Source: a bacterium 1XD42-76
Lineage (GTDB): Bacteria > Bacillota > Clostridia > Lachnospirales > Lachnospiraceae
Assembly: GCA_009917545.1 (NCBI GenBank)
Contig: QZDW01000016.1
Span: 1 to 64,000 of the forward strand
Direction of reading: 5' to 3'
DNA length: 64,000 nucleotides
Both the position numbers and the translations under genes were made by a program. The notes below the pieces were generated by a model, which did no database searches, was not told where the DNA came from, and saw nothing but the letters and a program-made list of their open reading frames with translations. Shown piece by piece: positions 17,332 to 26,452 of this stretch. How positions within the stretch are numbered: the stretch's first letter is position 1; each line of letters starts with the position of its first letter.

Positions 17332-17722
17332 TGATTCACCGCCTTACAAATATTTTCATCATTTTCTACATTGTCCTTTTCCTACAGAGGAATATTTCAA
17401 TGCATGTCTTTGATAATGACAGTATAGCATATCTTCCGTCTATTCAACGACTATAGTATGACGCCTTATTTATCCCTGTCTGGCGGCGTTGGTGGCATTT
17501 GATGTGATATACTGCTGCTATCAAAGACGCATATTGACGATCAGTTACTTTTGGAGGCAATAGAGAGAAAGAAACTGGAGAGCCGGATTCGTTATTATGA
17601 CCGGAAAGCGGAAAAACACAAGGGAGGGGACCGGAAACTGTGGGTCAGTTTCAGAAGAAGATAAGGAAGATAGAAACGGGAGCCAGGAGAATATTTTATG
17701 CTGTAAAGAACGGGGGAAGTTT
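17332..17722. other. Intergenic region without a clear gene
   Basis: This stretch holds upstream sequence for the LRR gene and, from about 17550, a possible coding relic (AIERKKLESRIRYYDRKAEK in one frame) that soon meets stops. I could not identify its parent family. Confidence 0.3.
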
Positions 17723-17965
17723 ATGAGTGAAAGGGAAAATCTGCCGCGGATTGAACGGCAGCTGCGGCTTTATGAAATGGTTTGTCAGTATGTCAGTGTT
17801 CAGTTTTCTGATGTCTGTGAAAAAAAGATTCTTATCATGAACTGTTTCCTGGCTTGTCGGAGCGGACGAGGCAGAGGGATTTTGAGGTGCTGCGAAGTAT
17901 TGGGTATGATGTTTCCTACGATGCGGTGGAGAAATTACGGCGGGGAATGGAGTGTGCCGGATAGG
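17723..17965 (+). pseudogene. Decayed copy of the 10.7-kb regulator
   Basis: The start MSERENLPRIERQLRLYEMV matches the front of the regulator at 10705 (LTKLERQLKLYEIL). The middle is deleted, and after a frame change the text LFPGLSERTRQRDFEVL continues to a stop after AVEKLRRGMECAG. The same last 13 residues end the relic frame in the left 82-bp repeat (the right copy ends ECLG), so all three may descend from one gene family. GGGGGAAG lies before the ATG. The product, if made, would be non-functional. Confidence 0.7.
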
Positions 17966-17996
17966 CCACGAAAGAATGGAAGATATAGGGAAAATG

Positions 17997-18040
17997 GGAT
18001 AGAGCCGGTCGCGCCATAGGCGGTTACACTGGCTCTATCC
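17997..18040 (+). terminator. Hairpin after regulator relic
   Basis: GGATAGAGCC and GGCTCTATCC form a perfect 10-bp stem with a 24-base loop, followed by a weakly T-rich stretch (TCTTCTACTC). Confidence 0.5.
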
Positions 18041-18164
18041 TCTTCTACTCATCCTCTGCGAAAACCCCGTTATTCCCTTTTCTTTCCCCGCTAAAATATC
18101 ATACCAAATTTTGTCCCTGTCGGATAAGGCGTATTTCCCCATAGAAAGATGGTTTCTCCGGATG

Positions 18165-18790
18165 CTATAGTTTTGGAATTGACAGGGCAAATTCCACATC
18201 AGCTTCATCGTCCAAATCCTTCATATCTCCCAACAGTTCCGTCACTTCCGCCTCAGTCATATAGGTGACATCTGTGATTTTATTATCCGCCTCACGAATA
18301 ATTTTGATATTGACGATTCCTTCCGGGTTTAGATTCAGAGTGCAGAAGGATTTATCGTGCTGCACAATATCCAGAAAAATATTGACCGGCTGGCCCCTTC
18401 TTTCTCCTGCTTTTCTTGCAGTTTGTCAAAATCATCATTCCGATCCAGAGCATTTAACAGGACGGACTGGAAATGTGTGTTCTTATCCTCCAGGGCTTTG
18501 TCCAGCCAGATTTCCAGTGCGTCCTCTCTCATGTACATGGCCAGTGCGGAAAAGTAAGCGATGCTGTCGCCCGCATAGGCTTTCTCTGCATAACGCCGGA
18601 TCAGGGCACAATCTTTATCCAGTACACCGACCGCAGCGCCCCAAAACGCGATCCGGTTATCTGTGCAAATCCTGTCCAACCACTGATCTTTCGCCTCCTC
18701 ATCCAGATTGCAGAACGCTATTTGAAACAGCGGAAGGCTGTTGGCTTCATAGTACTGCTCTATCTGCGAAGAATCCCCTTTATGATTTGC
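18165..18790 (-). pseudogene. Broken unknown gene downstream of blaI-like relic
   Basis: Reading from about 18790 downward, one frame gives QIEQYYEANSLPLFQIAF and LDEEAKDQWLDRICTDN. After a one-base shift near 18358 it continues LNLNPEGIVNIKIIREADNK to a stop at 18165. No start codon with a ribosome site is seen in frame, and the two halves are in different frames, so the gene is damaged at least once. The product would be an acidic helical protein of about 200 residues that I do not recognise. It follows the BlaI-type gene closely and probably shared its transcript. Confidence 0.5.
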
Positions 18791-18802
18791 ATCTGTTTCT
18801 TT

Positions 18803-19199
18803 TCATAACTGTGTTCGTGGCTGTCCCTTCCCTTTCTCCAACAGTCGTTTCAATTCCTCGTATCCTTCATCTGTCAGCAGGTCGCCCATAATCAGATTGG
18901 AAACCAGTCCTTTTGCGTTCCCCTCATAAATCTTGTTCAGGAAGTTTCTCGTCTGCGCTGTCTGGTATTCTGTTTCTGAAACGAGCGTGGTATATTCGTT
19001 GCGTCGTCCGATTTTCCTGGCACTCAAAAAGCCTTTGTTCATCAGCCGGGACAGCAGCACAATCAGGGTATTCTTTTGGCACGGTTTGCCACTGGCCGCC
19101 AGTCCGTCCATAATATTAGGGAAACAACGTCACCTTATCCGGATTCCCCCACATAATTTTCATAATTTCAAGTTCGGAGTCGGATAGTTGCTGTATCAT
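18803..19199 (-). pseudogene. BlaI/MecI/CopY-type repressor gene, frameshifted
   Basis: Translation from the ATG at 19199 (with AGGAG upstream) gives MIQQLSDSELEIMKIMWGNP, the classic first helix of the BlaI family, but stops at TAA after KVTLFP. In the next frame the family text resumes at once: NIMDGLAASGKPCQKNTLI then LLSRLMNKGFLSARKIGR, and runs to 18803. One extra base near 19117-19122 accounts for the break. Intact members repress beta-lactamase or copper genes and are cleaved by a partner sensor protease. No such M56 protease gene is seen here. A shorter product from the ATG at 19111 would lack the first helix. Confidence 0.78.
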
Positions 19200-19290
19200 G
19201 TTTTAATTCTCCTAAATATACAACATAAGGCTGGTAATCAAAAAAACAACACCTTGTCGTACGTTTATCAAGTCTGTATTTGCCGGAGAA

Positions 19291-19393
19291 ATTACTATAA
19301 AAGTCCCGCTGCCGTCAGGCTGCATACATTCCGGTATGCCCAATGCGCCTGAACTATTTTCATTCATGGTGGAGCGCTTATCTGTGGGCGCAG
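19291..19393 (+). repeat. ~107-bp dispersed repeat, diverged copy
   Basis: This matches the unit described at 40135, with landmarks GTCCCGCTGCCGTCAGGCTGC, ATTCCGGTATGCCCAATGCGCC, TTTCATTCATGGTGGAGCGC and CTGTGGGCGCA. It is the most diverged copy and lies well away from the main group at 37-46 kb. Confidence 0.7.
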
Positions 19394-20063
19394 GAACACG
19401 CTGCCTTACTTTTGTGCCATTTTGGAGAGGGTGTAAAATGGCACGCAAGGAAAGTGCATAATGCTGTCCGCCAGCGGCGCTGATGCAAAAAAGTGCTTCC
19501 TTTTACAGGTGATTTGTGGTATATTAACTACAAAGCCTATCATCCACCAGTGCAGCATATCATTCCTGACAGGTGGATTGAATGGCTTTTATACTGCTAT
19601 TAACAAAAATCATCAGGAAAAGGAGTGACGGGAGAGAGCCGCCCTATGCCAGTCACAGCTCAGTGATGGCAGCAGAGGCGCAGCAGACTGCATAACTACG
19701 GGAATAACGGAATTCCCCATAGGCGGAGAATAGATGATGGCAGTTTTCCCTGTTCAGGGAATGCAGTGATCGTTGGTCATCCAGATTCCCAAGTCCGGTT
19801 ATTCCTGATTCATGGGGCGATGGTGGTATTGGTTCTGGCCACTCTGGAAGTTATGACACAGACATTAGATATTACGGCGGAAAGCGTGAAGCAGTACATA
19901 TCTGATACCGCAGGCATTGCCACAGCCTGCGTATCGAACTCCAAAGAGACTACAAAGGCGACTTTATGATAATATGCAGATAATACACTAAGCCTCAAAA
20001 GAACTGTTTACAAACGGGAATCGTATGGATCACAAATATTATAACAAATCAGGAGTGAAATAT
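19394..20063. other. Long intergenic region before chemotaxis receptor gene
   Basis: Apart from the repeat copy at its left edge, this stretch holds no gene I can support. A 67-codon frame at 19766-19969 lacks a ribosome site and any recognisable pattern. Confidence 0.4.
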
Positions 20064-21734
20064 ATGACACCTATCGCACATAGTGGAAACGATAAACAGA
20101 GAGATAAACGTATTGGCCGTAAGGTGGGAAATCTGGTTGCGGCGATGCTGGGCGTGAGCATTACCTTGGTTGTAGTGTTGTGTGTATTGATGTTCTACCG
20201 GCTCACCATGTCCATGATGCAAAATGAATGTATAAGCGGAACGAATGTGCTGGCCTACGAGCTGGCCTCTTATTCCGGTGATGATGATAAGACAGGACTG
20301 TTAGATGCGCTTAAAAAGGAAATGGGGTGTGAGTTTACCATTTTTCGCGGAGATGAACGGGCGTACACTACGATTCTGCAAAACGGGCAGAGAGCAGTGG
20401 GAACCCGCCTTGCTGGTGATATTGCTGAGATCGTGCTGAAGCAGGGCAAAAGCTATGTAGGGCAGGCTACTATTTTGGGGGAGAAGCATCTTTGCTCCTA
20501 TGCCCCTACATATGATGCCAACGGCCAAATAGACGGTCTGATTTTTGCCGGAATCTCCATGTCTTCTGCTACGAGACAAATTGGTCTGACCGTTGTATTG
20601 TCCTGTTTAACCGGCGTTGTGCTGATTATTATTGGAATTTTATTGATTGGAGCCTACATAAAAAGGACAGTCTCCACCCCTCTTTTCCGCCTGACCATAT
20701 TGGCACAGACTCTGGAGCAGGGAAACTTGGGATTAAATGAGCATCAGACTATGATGGCGGGAATTGATTCGAACGATGAGATCGGGATTTTGTCTAAAAG
20801 CTTTGATCATACGATTGGCCGTCTGAGAAATTATATCGGAGAAATATCTAACATGCTGGAGGCCATCGCCAACGGTGATTTGACGGTACAGATTACACAG
20901 GAGTATGTGGGTGACTTTGCTACCATCCGTACCTCCTTAAATGATATTCTTCAAAAACTCAACACCACTATGGGACAGATCGTTACCAGCGCAGAGCATG
21001 TTTCCGGCGGGGCGGAGCAGATGGCTACTGCTTCTCAGGCACTCAGCCAGGGTTCTATGGAACAGACGGGTGCCGTGGAGGAATTGGAGGAAACCATTGG
21101 CTCTGTTGCAGCCAGTGTTAAGCAGACTGCAGCCAGCGTCCAGAGTGCACGGGAGAAGGTTGGCGGGATGGGCAGTCAGCTTGCCGAAGGGAATCAAAAA
21201 ATGCAGGAAATGATAGCTGCTATGGGAGAGATAACCGACAGCTCCAATGAGATTGAGAAAATTATCAAAGCGATTGAGGATATCGCTTTCCAAACCAACA
21301 TCCTTGCACTGAATGCGGCTGTAGAGGCGGCCCGTGCCGGTGTGGCAGGCAAAGGATTTGCTGTGGTTGCCGATGAAGTACGCAACCTGGCGGCCAAGAG
21401 CGCAGAAGCATCTCAATCGACGTCAGCGCTGATTGGGCGCTCTATTGCAGCAGTAAATCGGGGGACACAGATTGCGGATGCGACTGCGAAACAACTGGAA
21501 AATGTAGTGGCAGGCGCGCATGAGATTGTGGAAACCATCAATGGAATTGCTGCCGATGCGCAGACCCAGGCCGGAGCGGTGGAGCAAATCCAGGATCAGA
21601 TTGGGCAGATTACCAGTGTTGTGCAGACCAATTCTTCTACGGCAGAAGAGAGCGCTGCTACCAGCCAGGAGCTCAGCGCTCAGGCCAATGTACTGAAGCA
21701 GCTGGTCGAAACCTTCCGTCTTTGCCAGATGTGA
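20064..21734 (+). CDS. Methyl-accepting chemotaxis protein
   Basis: This transmembrane chemoreceptor of about 556 residues has an N-terminal membrane helix ([20 protein letters not shown], ~25-45), an external single-Cache-like sensor (about 50-175), and a second membrane helix ([20 protein letters not shown]). A HAMP linker follows, then a long signalling domain whose tip is [20 protein letters not shown] and [19 protein letters not shown]. It would relay a small-molecule signal to CheA/CheW. The ATG at 20064 is chosen because AGGAG lies 10 bases upstream; a further ATG at 20025 lacks one. It stands alone, and no other chemotaxis genes are in the window. Confidence 0.93.
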   Translation: MTPIAHSGNDKQRDKRIGRKVGNLVAAMLGVSITLVVVLCVLMFYRLTMSMMQNECISGTNVLAYELASYSGDDDKTGLLDALKKEMGCEFTIFRGDERAYTTILQNGQRAVGTRLAGDIAEIVLKQGKSYVGQATILGEKHLCSYAPTYDANGQIDGLIFAGISMSSATRQIGLTVVLSCLTGVVLIIIGILLIGAYIKRTVSTPLFRLTILAQTLEQGNLGLNEHQTMMAGIDSNDEIGILSKSFDHTIGRLRNYIGEISNMLEAIANGDLTVQITQEYVGDFATIRTSLNDILQKLNTTMGQIVTSAEHVSGGAEQMATASQALSQGSMEQTGAVEELEETIGSVAASVKQTAASVQSAREKVGGMGSQLAEGNQKMQEMIAAMGEITDSSNEIEKIIKAIEDIAFQTNILALNAAVEAARAGVAGKGFAVVADEVRNLAAKSAEASQSTSALIGRSIAAVNRGTQIADATAKQLENVVAGAHEIVETINGIAADAQTQAGAVEQIQDQIGQITSVVQTNSSTAEESAATSQELSAQANVLKQLVETFRLCQM

Positions 21735-21780
21735 TAGTGGAAGGCGTTTAATAAAAATTAAATTTCATTTATGAAATCCA

Positions 21781-21824
21781 AGATCCCTGGTAGAAGCCAA
21801 GCAAAAGTGTTCTGCCAGGGATTT
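21781..21824 (+). terminator. Terminator after chemotaxis receptor gene
   Basis: AGATCCCTGGTAGA and TCTGCCAGGGATTT form a stem (one G-T pair) with a 16-base loop. The T-rich tract is short. Confidence 0.6.
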
Positions 21825-21943
21825 ATATTCTGAGGGATACTCAACGGATTGTTGCTGACAATTTGACACTAAGGCGTCAGGACTTCGTACGGCTGCTGGC
21901 AGAGGGGAGTCTGGCTTTATGCCATAGATATCCTAAATCAGTT

Positions 21944-21972
21944 TTGAAGATAAAGGTAGAAATATGTAAAAT
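21944..21972 (+). promoter_or_regulatory. Predicted promoter for pssA-psd
   Basis: TTGAAG (21944-21949) and TAAAAT (21967-21972) are 17 bases apart, about 140 bases upstream of pssA. The -10 box is imperfect. Nothing else is recognised in the 21825-22110 stretch. Confidence 0.4.
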
Positions 21973-22110
21973 AATGTGATAAGATATTTTTGTAAGTGTC
22001 TCATGCCTCCTGCGCAGCGCAGAGGACGAGGAAAGAAGATATTGATTTGAACGGTTATTTTCATGTTTATTTGAGTTTTGTCCGTGGGAGCAGATAAAGG
22101 GGATAAAAGC

Positions 22111-22731
22111 ATGCTTGGATTTTATAATTATACGGTTGTATTGACATACATAGGAATGCTTTCGGCTTTTTGCGGGATTCTGCTGGCTGGCAGCGGTAAT
22201 ATCGACGGAGCGGTGCTGTGTCTGATGACATCAGGGATCTGTGATATGTTTGACGGGCCGATTGCAAGGACAATGGAAAGGACGCCGGAAGAAAAGAAAT
22301 TTGGGATCCAAATTGATTCCCTGAGTGATTTGATTAGCTTTGGTGTGCTGCCAGGTGTCATTCTGTATCGTATTACAGAAGCAAGTATGTGGGGGATTGT
22401 GGCAGCGGCGCTTTATGTACTTTGTGCATTGATTCGTCTGGCATATTTTAACGTGATGGAAGAGGAGCGCCAAAAGCAGACAACGGAGGCCAGGACTTGT
22501 TATCAGGGGCTTCCTGTCACAGTATCAGCGATCCTGATTCCGGTTCTGTGTCTCAGGCAGAGCTGGCTGGGATTTCGGAGAGGGCAGAGTGTCCTGGCTG
22601 TGATGCTTGTGATGGCGCTGGCCTTTCTTCTCCCGATTAAAGTGGAGAAGCCGCACTCTCTGGGGAAGATTATTTTATCTGTCCTGGGAGTCTGTTGTCT
22701 GGGATTGATGATTGGGAGGGGGATCAGATGA
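22111..22731 (+). CDS. pssA: CDP-diacylglycerol--serine O-phosphatidyltransferase
   Basis: This 206-residue integral membrane enzyme joins CDP-diacylglycerol and serine to make phosphatidylserine. The CDP-alcohol phosphotransferase signature is present as DMFDGPIARTMERTPEEKKF followed by GIQIDSLSDLISFG, with the three catalytic aspartates. At least five hydrophobic helices follow the first one (YTVVLTYIGMLSAFCGILLA). The ATG at 22111 has AAAGGGGAT upstream. The gene ends in a four-base ATGA overlap with psd, so both steps toward phosphatidylethanolamine are made together. Confidence 0.93.
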   Translation: MLGFYNYTVVLTYIGMLSAFCGILLAGSGNIDGAVLCLMTSGICDMFDGPIARTMERTPEEKKFGIQIDSLSDLISFGVLPGVILYRITEASMWGIVAAALYVLCALIRLAYFNVMEEERQKQTTEARTCYQGLPVTVSAILIPVLCLRQSWLGFRRGQSVLAVMLVMALAFLLPIKVEKPHSLGKIILSVLGVCCLGLMIGRGIR

Positions 22732-23558
22732 AAAGAGAGAGTGCTGTGGTTCGTTTTCTGTATGGAACGCTGACGGGCAGGCTGTTTCTTAAGGTTCTGA
22801 CCTGTCCGCAGATATCGAGGATTTTTGGAACTGTGCTGGACAGCAGGATTTCCAGACCCTTGATTCCTTACTTTATAAACAAGCATCAGATCAATATGAG
22901 CGAAGTCGAAAAGCGGAAATACCAGTCGTTCAACGATTTTTTCAAGCGGTCGCTGATTCCGGGGAGCCGGACGATTGACCCCTCGGATGACTGCCTGATT
23001 AGTCCCTGTGACGGAGCGCTTCGTGTTTATGAGCTGGACGGTCAGTGTATGGTTTCGGTCAAACATTCCCGCTACAGTATGAGAGCTCTGCTCAAAAATG
23101 CCAGACTGGCGGATTCCTACCAGGGAGGCTTATGTCTGGTATTCAGGCTGCGCCCAACAGACTATCACCATTACTGTTATATTGACCGGGGGCGGATTGC
23201 AGGCAGGAGAACCATATCAGGAGTCCTCCATTGTGTAAGGCCGGTTGCGCTGGAGAAATATCCGGTTCATGTGAGAAACAGCAGGGAGTATACGGTCATT
23301 GACAGCGAGCATTTCGGCAGAATCGTGCAGATGGAGGTAGGAGCGCTGCTGGTAGGGAAGATCAGCAACGACAAAAGCCGCAGACAGGTGGAGCGCGGGA
23401 TGGAGAAGGGATATTTTGAATTCGGCGGCTCTACGGTGATCGTTCTCCTCCGACGTGGAACGGCCTGTATCGGAGAAAACATTCTCAGGCGTTCAAGAGC
23501 CGGGCAAGAGACCGAGGTAAAACAGGGCGAACGCATTGGCATAAGAGCAGGGGTATGA
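22728..23558 (+). CDS. psd: Phosphatidylserine decarboxylase proenzyme
   Basis: This 276-residue proenzyme decarboxylates phosphatidylserine to phosphatidylethanolamine. Near the C-terminus FEFGGSTVIVLL holds the GST self-cleavage site; the serine becomes the pyruvoyl group. LISPCDGALRVY, RPTDYHHYCYIDRG and VGALLVGKI are other conserved segments. The length and layout match the shorter bacterial type (Psd group II-like). The ATG at 22728 overlaps the pssA stop. A short frame coding a hydrophobic ~48-residue peptide begins across its own stop codon. Confidence 0.93.
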   Translation: MKRESAVVRFLYGTLTGRLFLKVLTCPQISRIFGTVLDSRISRPLIPYFINKHQINMSEVEKRKYQSFNDFFKRSLIPGSRTIDPSDDCLISPCDGALRVYELDGQCMVSVKHSRYSMRALLKNARLADSYQGGLCLVFRLRPTDYHHYCYIDRGRIAGRRTISGVLHCVRPVALEKYPVHVRNSREYTVIDSEHFGRIVQMEVGALLVGKISNDKSRRQVERGMEKGYFEFGGSTVIVLLRRGTACIGENILRRSRAGQETEVKQGERIGIRAGV

Positions 23559-23701
23559 GGAAACGAAGCTGTTTTTATCCGGAGATAACTGTGGCAGTCA
23601 TGGTATTGATACTGGTGAAAGCCGGGGATGCGATCTGGCGGCTTGGCGACAGGGCCGGGAGGAACTTGTTTCCAAATAAACCTGCATGCGCCCACAGGTG
23701 A
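23555..23701 (+). CDS. Possible small hydrophobic peptide after psd
   Basis: A ~48-codon frame (MRKRSCFYPEITVAVMVLIL and onward) starts across the psd stop codon. It has one hydrophobic segment after a basic start, like a single-pass membrane peptide. It has no ribosome site of its own and runs into the dispersed repeat. It may be chance; coupling to psd is possible. Confidence 0.2.
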   Translation: MRKRSCFYPEITVAVMVLILVKAGDAIWRLGDRAGRNLFPNKPACAHR

Positions 23702-23784
23702 GTGTGCCAGAATGAATGAAAGTAGTCCGGCGCATTAGGAATCCCTGAATTTAGATCGCCTGCAGGGGATGGATTTTCAAAATA
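23678..23784 (-). repeat. ~107-bp dispersed repeat, reverse copy
   Basis: This copy reads, on the plus strand, AAACCTGCATGCGCCCACAG, then TGAATGAAAGTAGTCC, GGAATCCCTGAATTTAGATC, and CCTGCAGGGGATGGATTTTC. It is the reverse complement of the unit at 40.1-40.3 kb and lies between psd and the radical SAM gene. Confidence 0.75.
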
Positions 23785-24111
23785 AAGAACAAATGTTCGA
23801 AAAATGCTTGATTTTTAGTGAATGCTGTGATATAGTGTCTTTAGACATTGTACCACAGCATTTATGATATCTGAGTGTGCAGAGAGAGGCTGTCTGCAGA
23901 AATGTTTTGATACATCCGGAAGGTTTGTACGGGCTCTGTGATCCGGATCCGGCTGGTTAGACGTGCAGATGGGATACTGCAACGAATCCTGTTTTGCAGG
24001 CAGGATATCCGACGTTGGCATGTGAATTGGATACCAATATTTTGCTATTATGCTTTAGAAAGGGACAGGACGCGCGTTCATTTTCGACACGATATGCTAT
24101 TACAGGAACAG
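23785..24111. other. Intergenic region before radical SAM gene
   Basis: A longer in-frame reading extends back to 23938, but it lacks a ribosome site and does not match the family's front end, so I treat this stretch as leader DNA. Confidence 0.4.
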
Positions 24112-25440
24112 ATGGGACTCAAGGAGAAACTGTCGATTCTTTCCGATGCGGCGAAGTATGATGTTGCCTGTACATCCAGCGGAGTTGAGCGGAAAGGGAA
24201 AAAGGGTTTTGTGGGGAATAGTATTTCCGGCGGTATCTGCCACAGCTTTTCGGCAGACGGACGGTGTATTTCCCTCCTGAAGATTCTTTTTACAAATCAG
24301 TGCATTTATGACTGTAAATACTGCGTAAACCGCTGCTCCAATGATGTAGTGAGAACCGCTTTCACACCAGATGAGGTCTGCACGCTGACGATGGAATTTT
24401 ATAAGAGAAATTATATCGAAGGCCTGTTTTTAAGTTCTGGAATCCTTTATAATGCAGATTATACGATGGAACTTTTACACGAAACACTCTGGAAGCTGAG
24501 GAATGAGCATCGGTTTCGCGGATATATCCATATCAAGGCGATCCCCGGTGCAGATCCTGCTCTTATTGAGCGGACGGGGTTTCTGGCTGACCGCATGAGT
24601 ATCAATCTGGAGCTTCCTACGGCAGATGGGCTGAAAAGACTGTGCCCGGGAAAAACGAGAGAGAAGATTCTAACGCCCATGCGGCAGATACAGACAGGGA
24701 TTCGTGTCAGCAAAAATGAGCTGGCGCTATATCGGAATGCACCGAGATTCGTCCCAGCCGGGCAGAGTACGCAGATGATCGTGGGGGCGACGGCGGAAAA
24801 TGACTTTCAGATGGTATCTGTGGCAGAGGCACTATACAAAAACTATCAGTTAAAGCGCGTATTTTATTCGGCCTTTGTACCTGTAGTAGAGGACGCGAAT
24901 CTTCCTGCCCTGGCCGGAGGGCCGCCGCTTCTGAGGGAGCACAGGCTGTATCAGGCAGACTGGCTTTTGCGATTTTATGGCTTTGAGGCCAAGGAGCTAT
25001 TGTCAGAAAGCAGGCCTAATTTTAATATCTTGCTTGACCCGAAATGCGATTGGGCAGTCCGCCATCTGGAAGAATTCCCTGTAGAGGTCATGACAGCCGA
25101 TTACCGGACTCTGCTCAGAGTCCCGGGACTGGGAGTCAGGTCGGCGAAACGGATCACGGCCGCCAGAAGGACTGGCTGTCTTGACTTTTCCGATTTAAAA
25201 AAATTCGGAGTGGTTTTAAAGCGGGCGATGTATTTTTTAACCTGCGGCGGGAAGATGATGACTCCGGTGAGGATGGAGGAGAATTTTATCACCAGTCAGC
25301 TGGTCGGTGAAGAACACAGAAAAGCCTGGGACATTGAGCATGGCAGTTCATACCGTCAGCTCTCTCTGTTCGACGATATGAAGCTTACAGCGGTACCTTC
25401 CGGCGAGGATGGAAAAAAGGCGCTCTATGGAGAAATGTGA
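24112..25440 (+). CDS. Putative DNA modification/repair radical SAM protein
   Basis: This protein of about 442 residues belongs to the radical SAM family normally found next to a DUF4130/DNA-glycosylase-linked protein (the TIGR03916-type group). NQCIYDCKYCVNRCS holds the CxxxCxxC cysteines for the 4Fe-4S cluster. GGICHSFSADGRCISLLKIL precedes it, and a helix-hairpin-helix segment, LLRVPGLGVRSAKRITAARR, near the C-terminus suggests DNA binding. The ATG at 24112 is preferred: ACAGGAACAG lies upstream and KEKLSILSDAAKYDVAC is the usual family start. The stop overlaps the leader of the next gene. The reaction is unknown; a DNA-repair role is inferred from partners. Confidence 0.88.
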   Translation: MGLKEKLSILSDAAKYDVACTSSGVERKGKKGFVGNSISGGICHSFSADGRCISLLKILFTNQCIYDCKYCVNRCSNDVVRTAFTPDEVCTLTMEFYKRNYIEGLFLSSGILYNADYTMELLHETLWKLRNEHRFRGYIHIKAIPGADPALIERTGFLADRMSINLELPTADGLKRLCPGKTREKILTPMRQIQTGIRVSKNELALYRNAPRFVPAGQSTQMIVGATAENDFQMVSVAEALYKNYQLKRVFYSAFVPVVEDANLPALAGGPPLLREHRLYQADWLLRFYGFEAKELLSESRPNFNILLDPKCDWAVRHLEEFPVEVMTADYRTLLRVPGLGVRSAKRITAARRTGCLDFSDLKKFGVVLKRAMYFLTCGGKMMTPVRMEENFITSQLVGEEHRKAWDIEHGSSYRQLSLFDDMKLTAVPSGEDGKKALYGEM

Positions 25441-25448
25441 GGATTGCC

Positions 25449-26207
25449 ATGACAACAGTGTTTTTATGCCAAAATAGTTTCGATGGTATTCTGTGCGGGG
25501 TTTATGATGCTTATTTGAGCCAGCTGAACCTTGACGAGTGCCGTCTGGAGCTGGAGGACGAATACGAATATGCAATGTTCTGCGATTACCGTGAAGTTTT
25601 GCCCGAGACCTGGAAGGCCGGAAAGGTAGCGGATAAGGTCAACCGTGTCATGTCGGAGGAGGCGTATGTTTATCTGTACCGCGCCGGGCTGCACAAAAGT
25701 CCGGACCGTGCGGACCGGATTCTGAGATTTATCCGGCTGGGGCTGAAATATGGCAGGAACACGTTGCGGATGCTTCAGAATCCAGACGTATATGAAATTT
25801 TCCAGATGAACCGCTATGTGGGAAATGAGGCACATTTCCTTGTGGAATTTGTACGGTTTGAGAAGCTGTCTTCCGGACTGTTTTACGGGACAGTAGGCCC
25901 GGAAAACGATGTGCTGGAGATCGTGGCGGCTCATTTTGCCGACCGGTTTCTGGATATGGACTGGATGCTATATGATGAGATACACCAAAAGGCCGCCCTG
26001 CATTCGAAAAGTGGCTTTTGGGTGATGCACGAGGGCGTGACGGAAAGCGAGCTGGAAGGGATGAATCGCACAGAGACACCGGATGTATATGTAGATATGT
26101 GGAAAACATTTTTTGAAACAATCAGCATCGAGGAGCGCAGAAATCCACGGTGCCAGAGGAATATGCTGCCACTGCGTTATCGAAAGTATATGACGGAATT
26201 CCAGTAG
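25449..26207 (+). CDS. DUF4130 / probable DNA metabolism protein
   Basis: This protein of about 252 residues belongs to the TIGR03915/DUF4130 family, the standing partner of the preceding radical SAM protein. Visible family features are the start TTVFLCQNSFDGILCGVYDA, NRVMSEEAYVYLYRAGLHKS, FVRFEKLSSGLFYGTVGPEN and the end RRNPRCQRNMLPLRYRKYM. In many bacteria this domain is fused to a uracil-DNA glycosylase; here it stands alone. GTGAGGA lies just upstream of the ATG at 25449, within 9 bases of the radical SAM stop, so the two are co-translated. Biochemical function is not established. Confidence 0.88.
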   Translation: MTTVFLCQNSFDGILCGVYDAYLSQLNLDECRLELEDEYEYAMFCDYREVLPETWKAGKVADKVNRVMSEEAYVYLYRAGLHKSPDRADRILRFIRLGLKYGRNTLRMLQNPDVYEIFQMNRYVGNEAHFLVEFVRFEKLSSGLFYGTVGPENDVLEIVAAHFADRFLDMDWMLYDEIHQKAALHSKSGFWVMHEGVTESELEGMNRTETPDVYVDMWKTFFETISIEERRNPRCQRNMLPLRYRKYMTEFQ

Positions 26208-26452
26208 ACAGCGAATGGCGCATGTGCATTAGGATCCGGAAAGAAAAATGTTCTGATTATTATATTTTCCGGTGGGAACCGACATAATTGATATAAAGGG
26301 TGCGCAGCGGATGCTGGTGTTTGCTTCGGCTATTGCAGGCCAGGCACTGCGCTTTCAGGCAGTCTGGCAGAGACAGAGAGAGTTCTGTCTGCATACCATG
26401 ACTGAGTATGGAAATATAAAAATCAGGGAAGAAAGTGAGGTCGGTCAGGGCT

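Noticed and set aside
19766-19969. A 67-codon open frame before the chemotaxis receptor
   Set aside because: No ribosome site and no recognisable pattern; the neighbouring frame is equally plausible.
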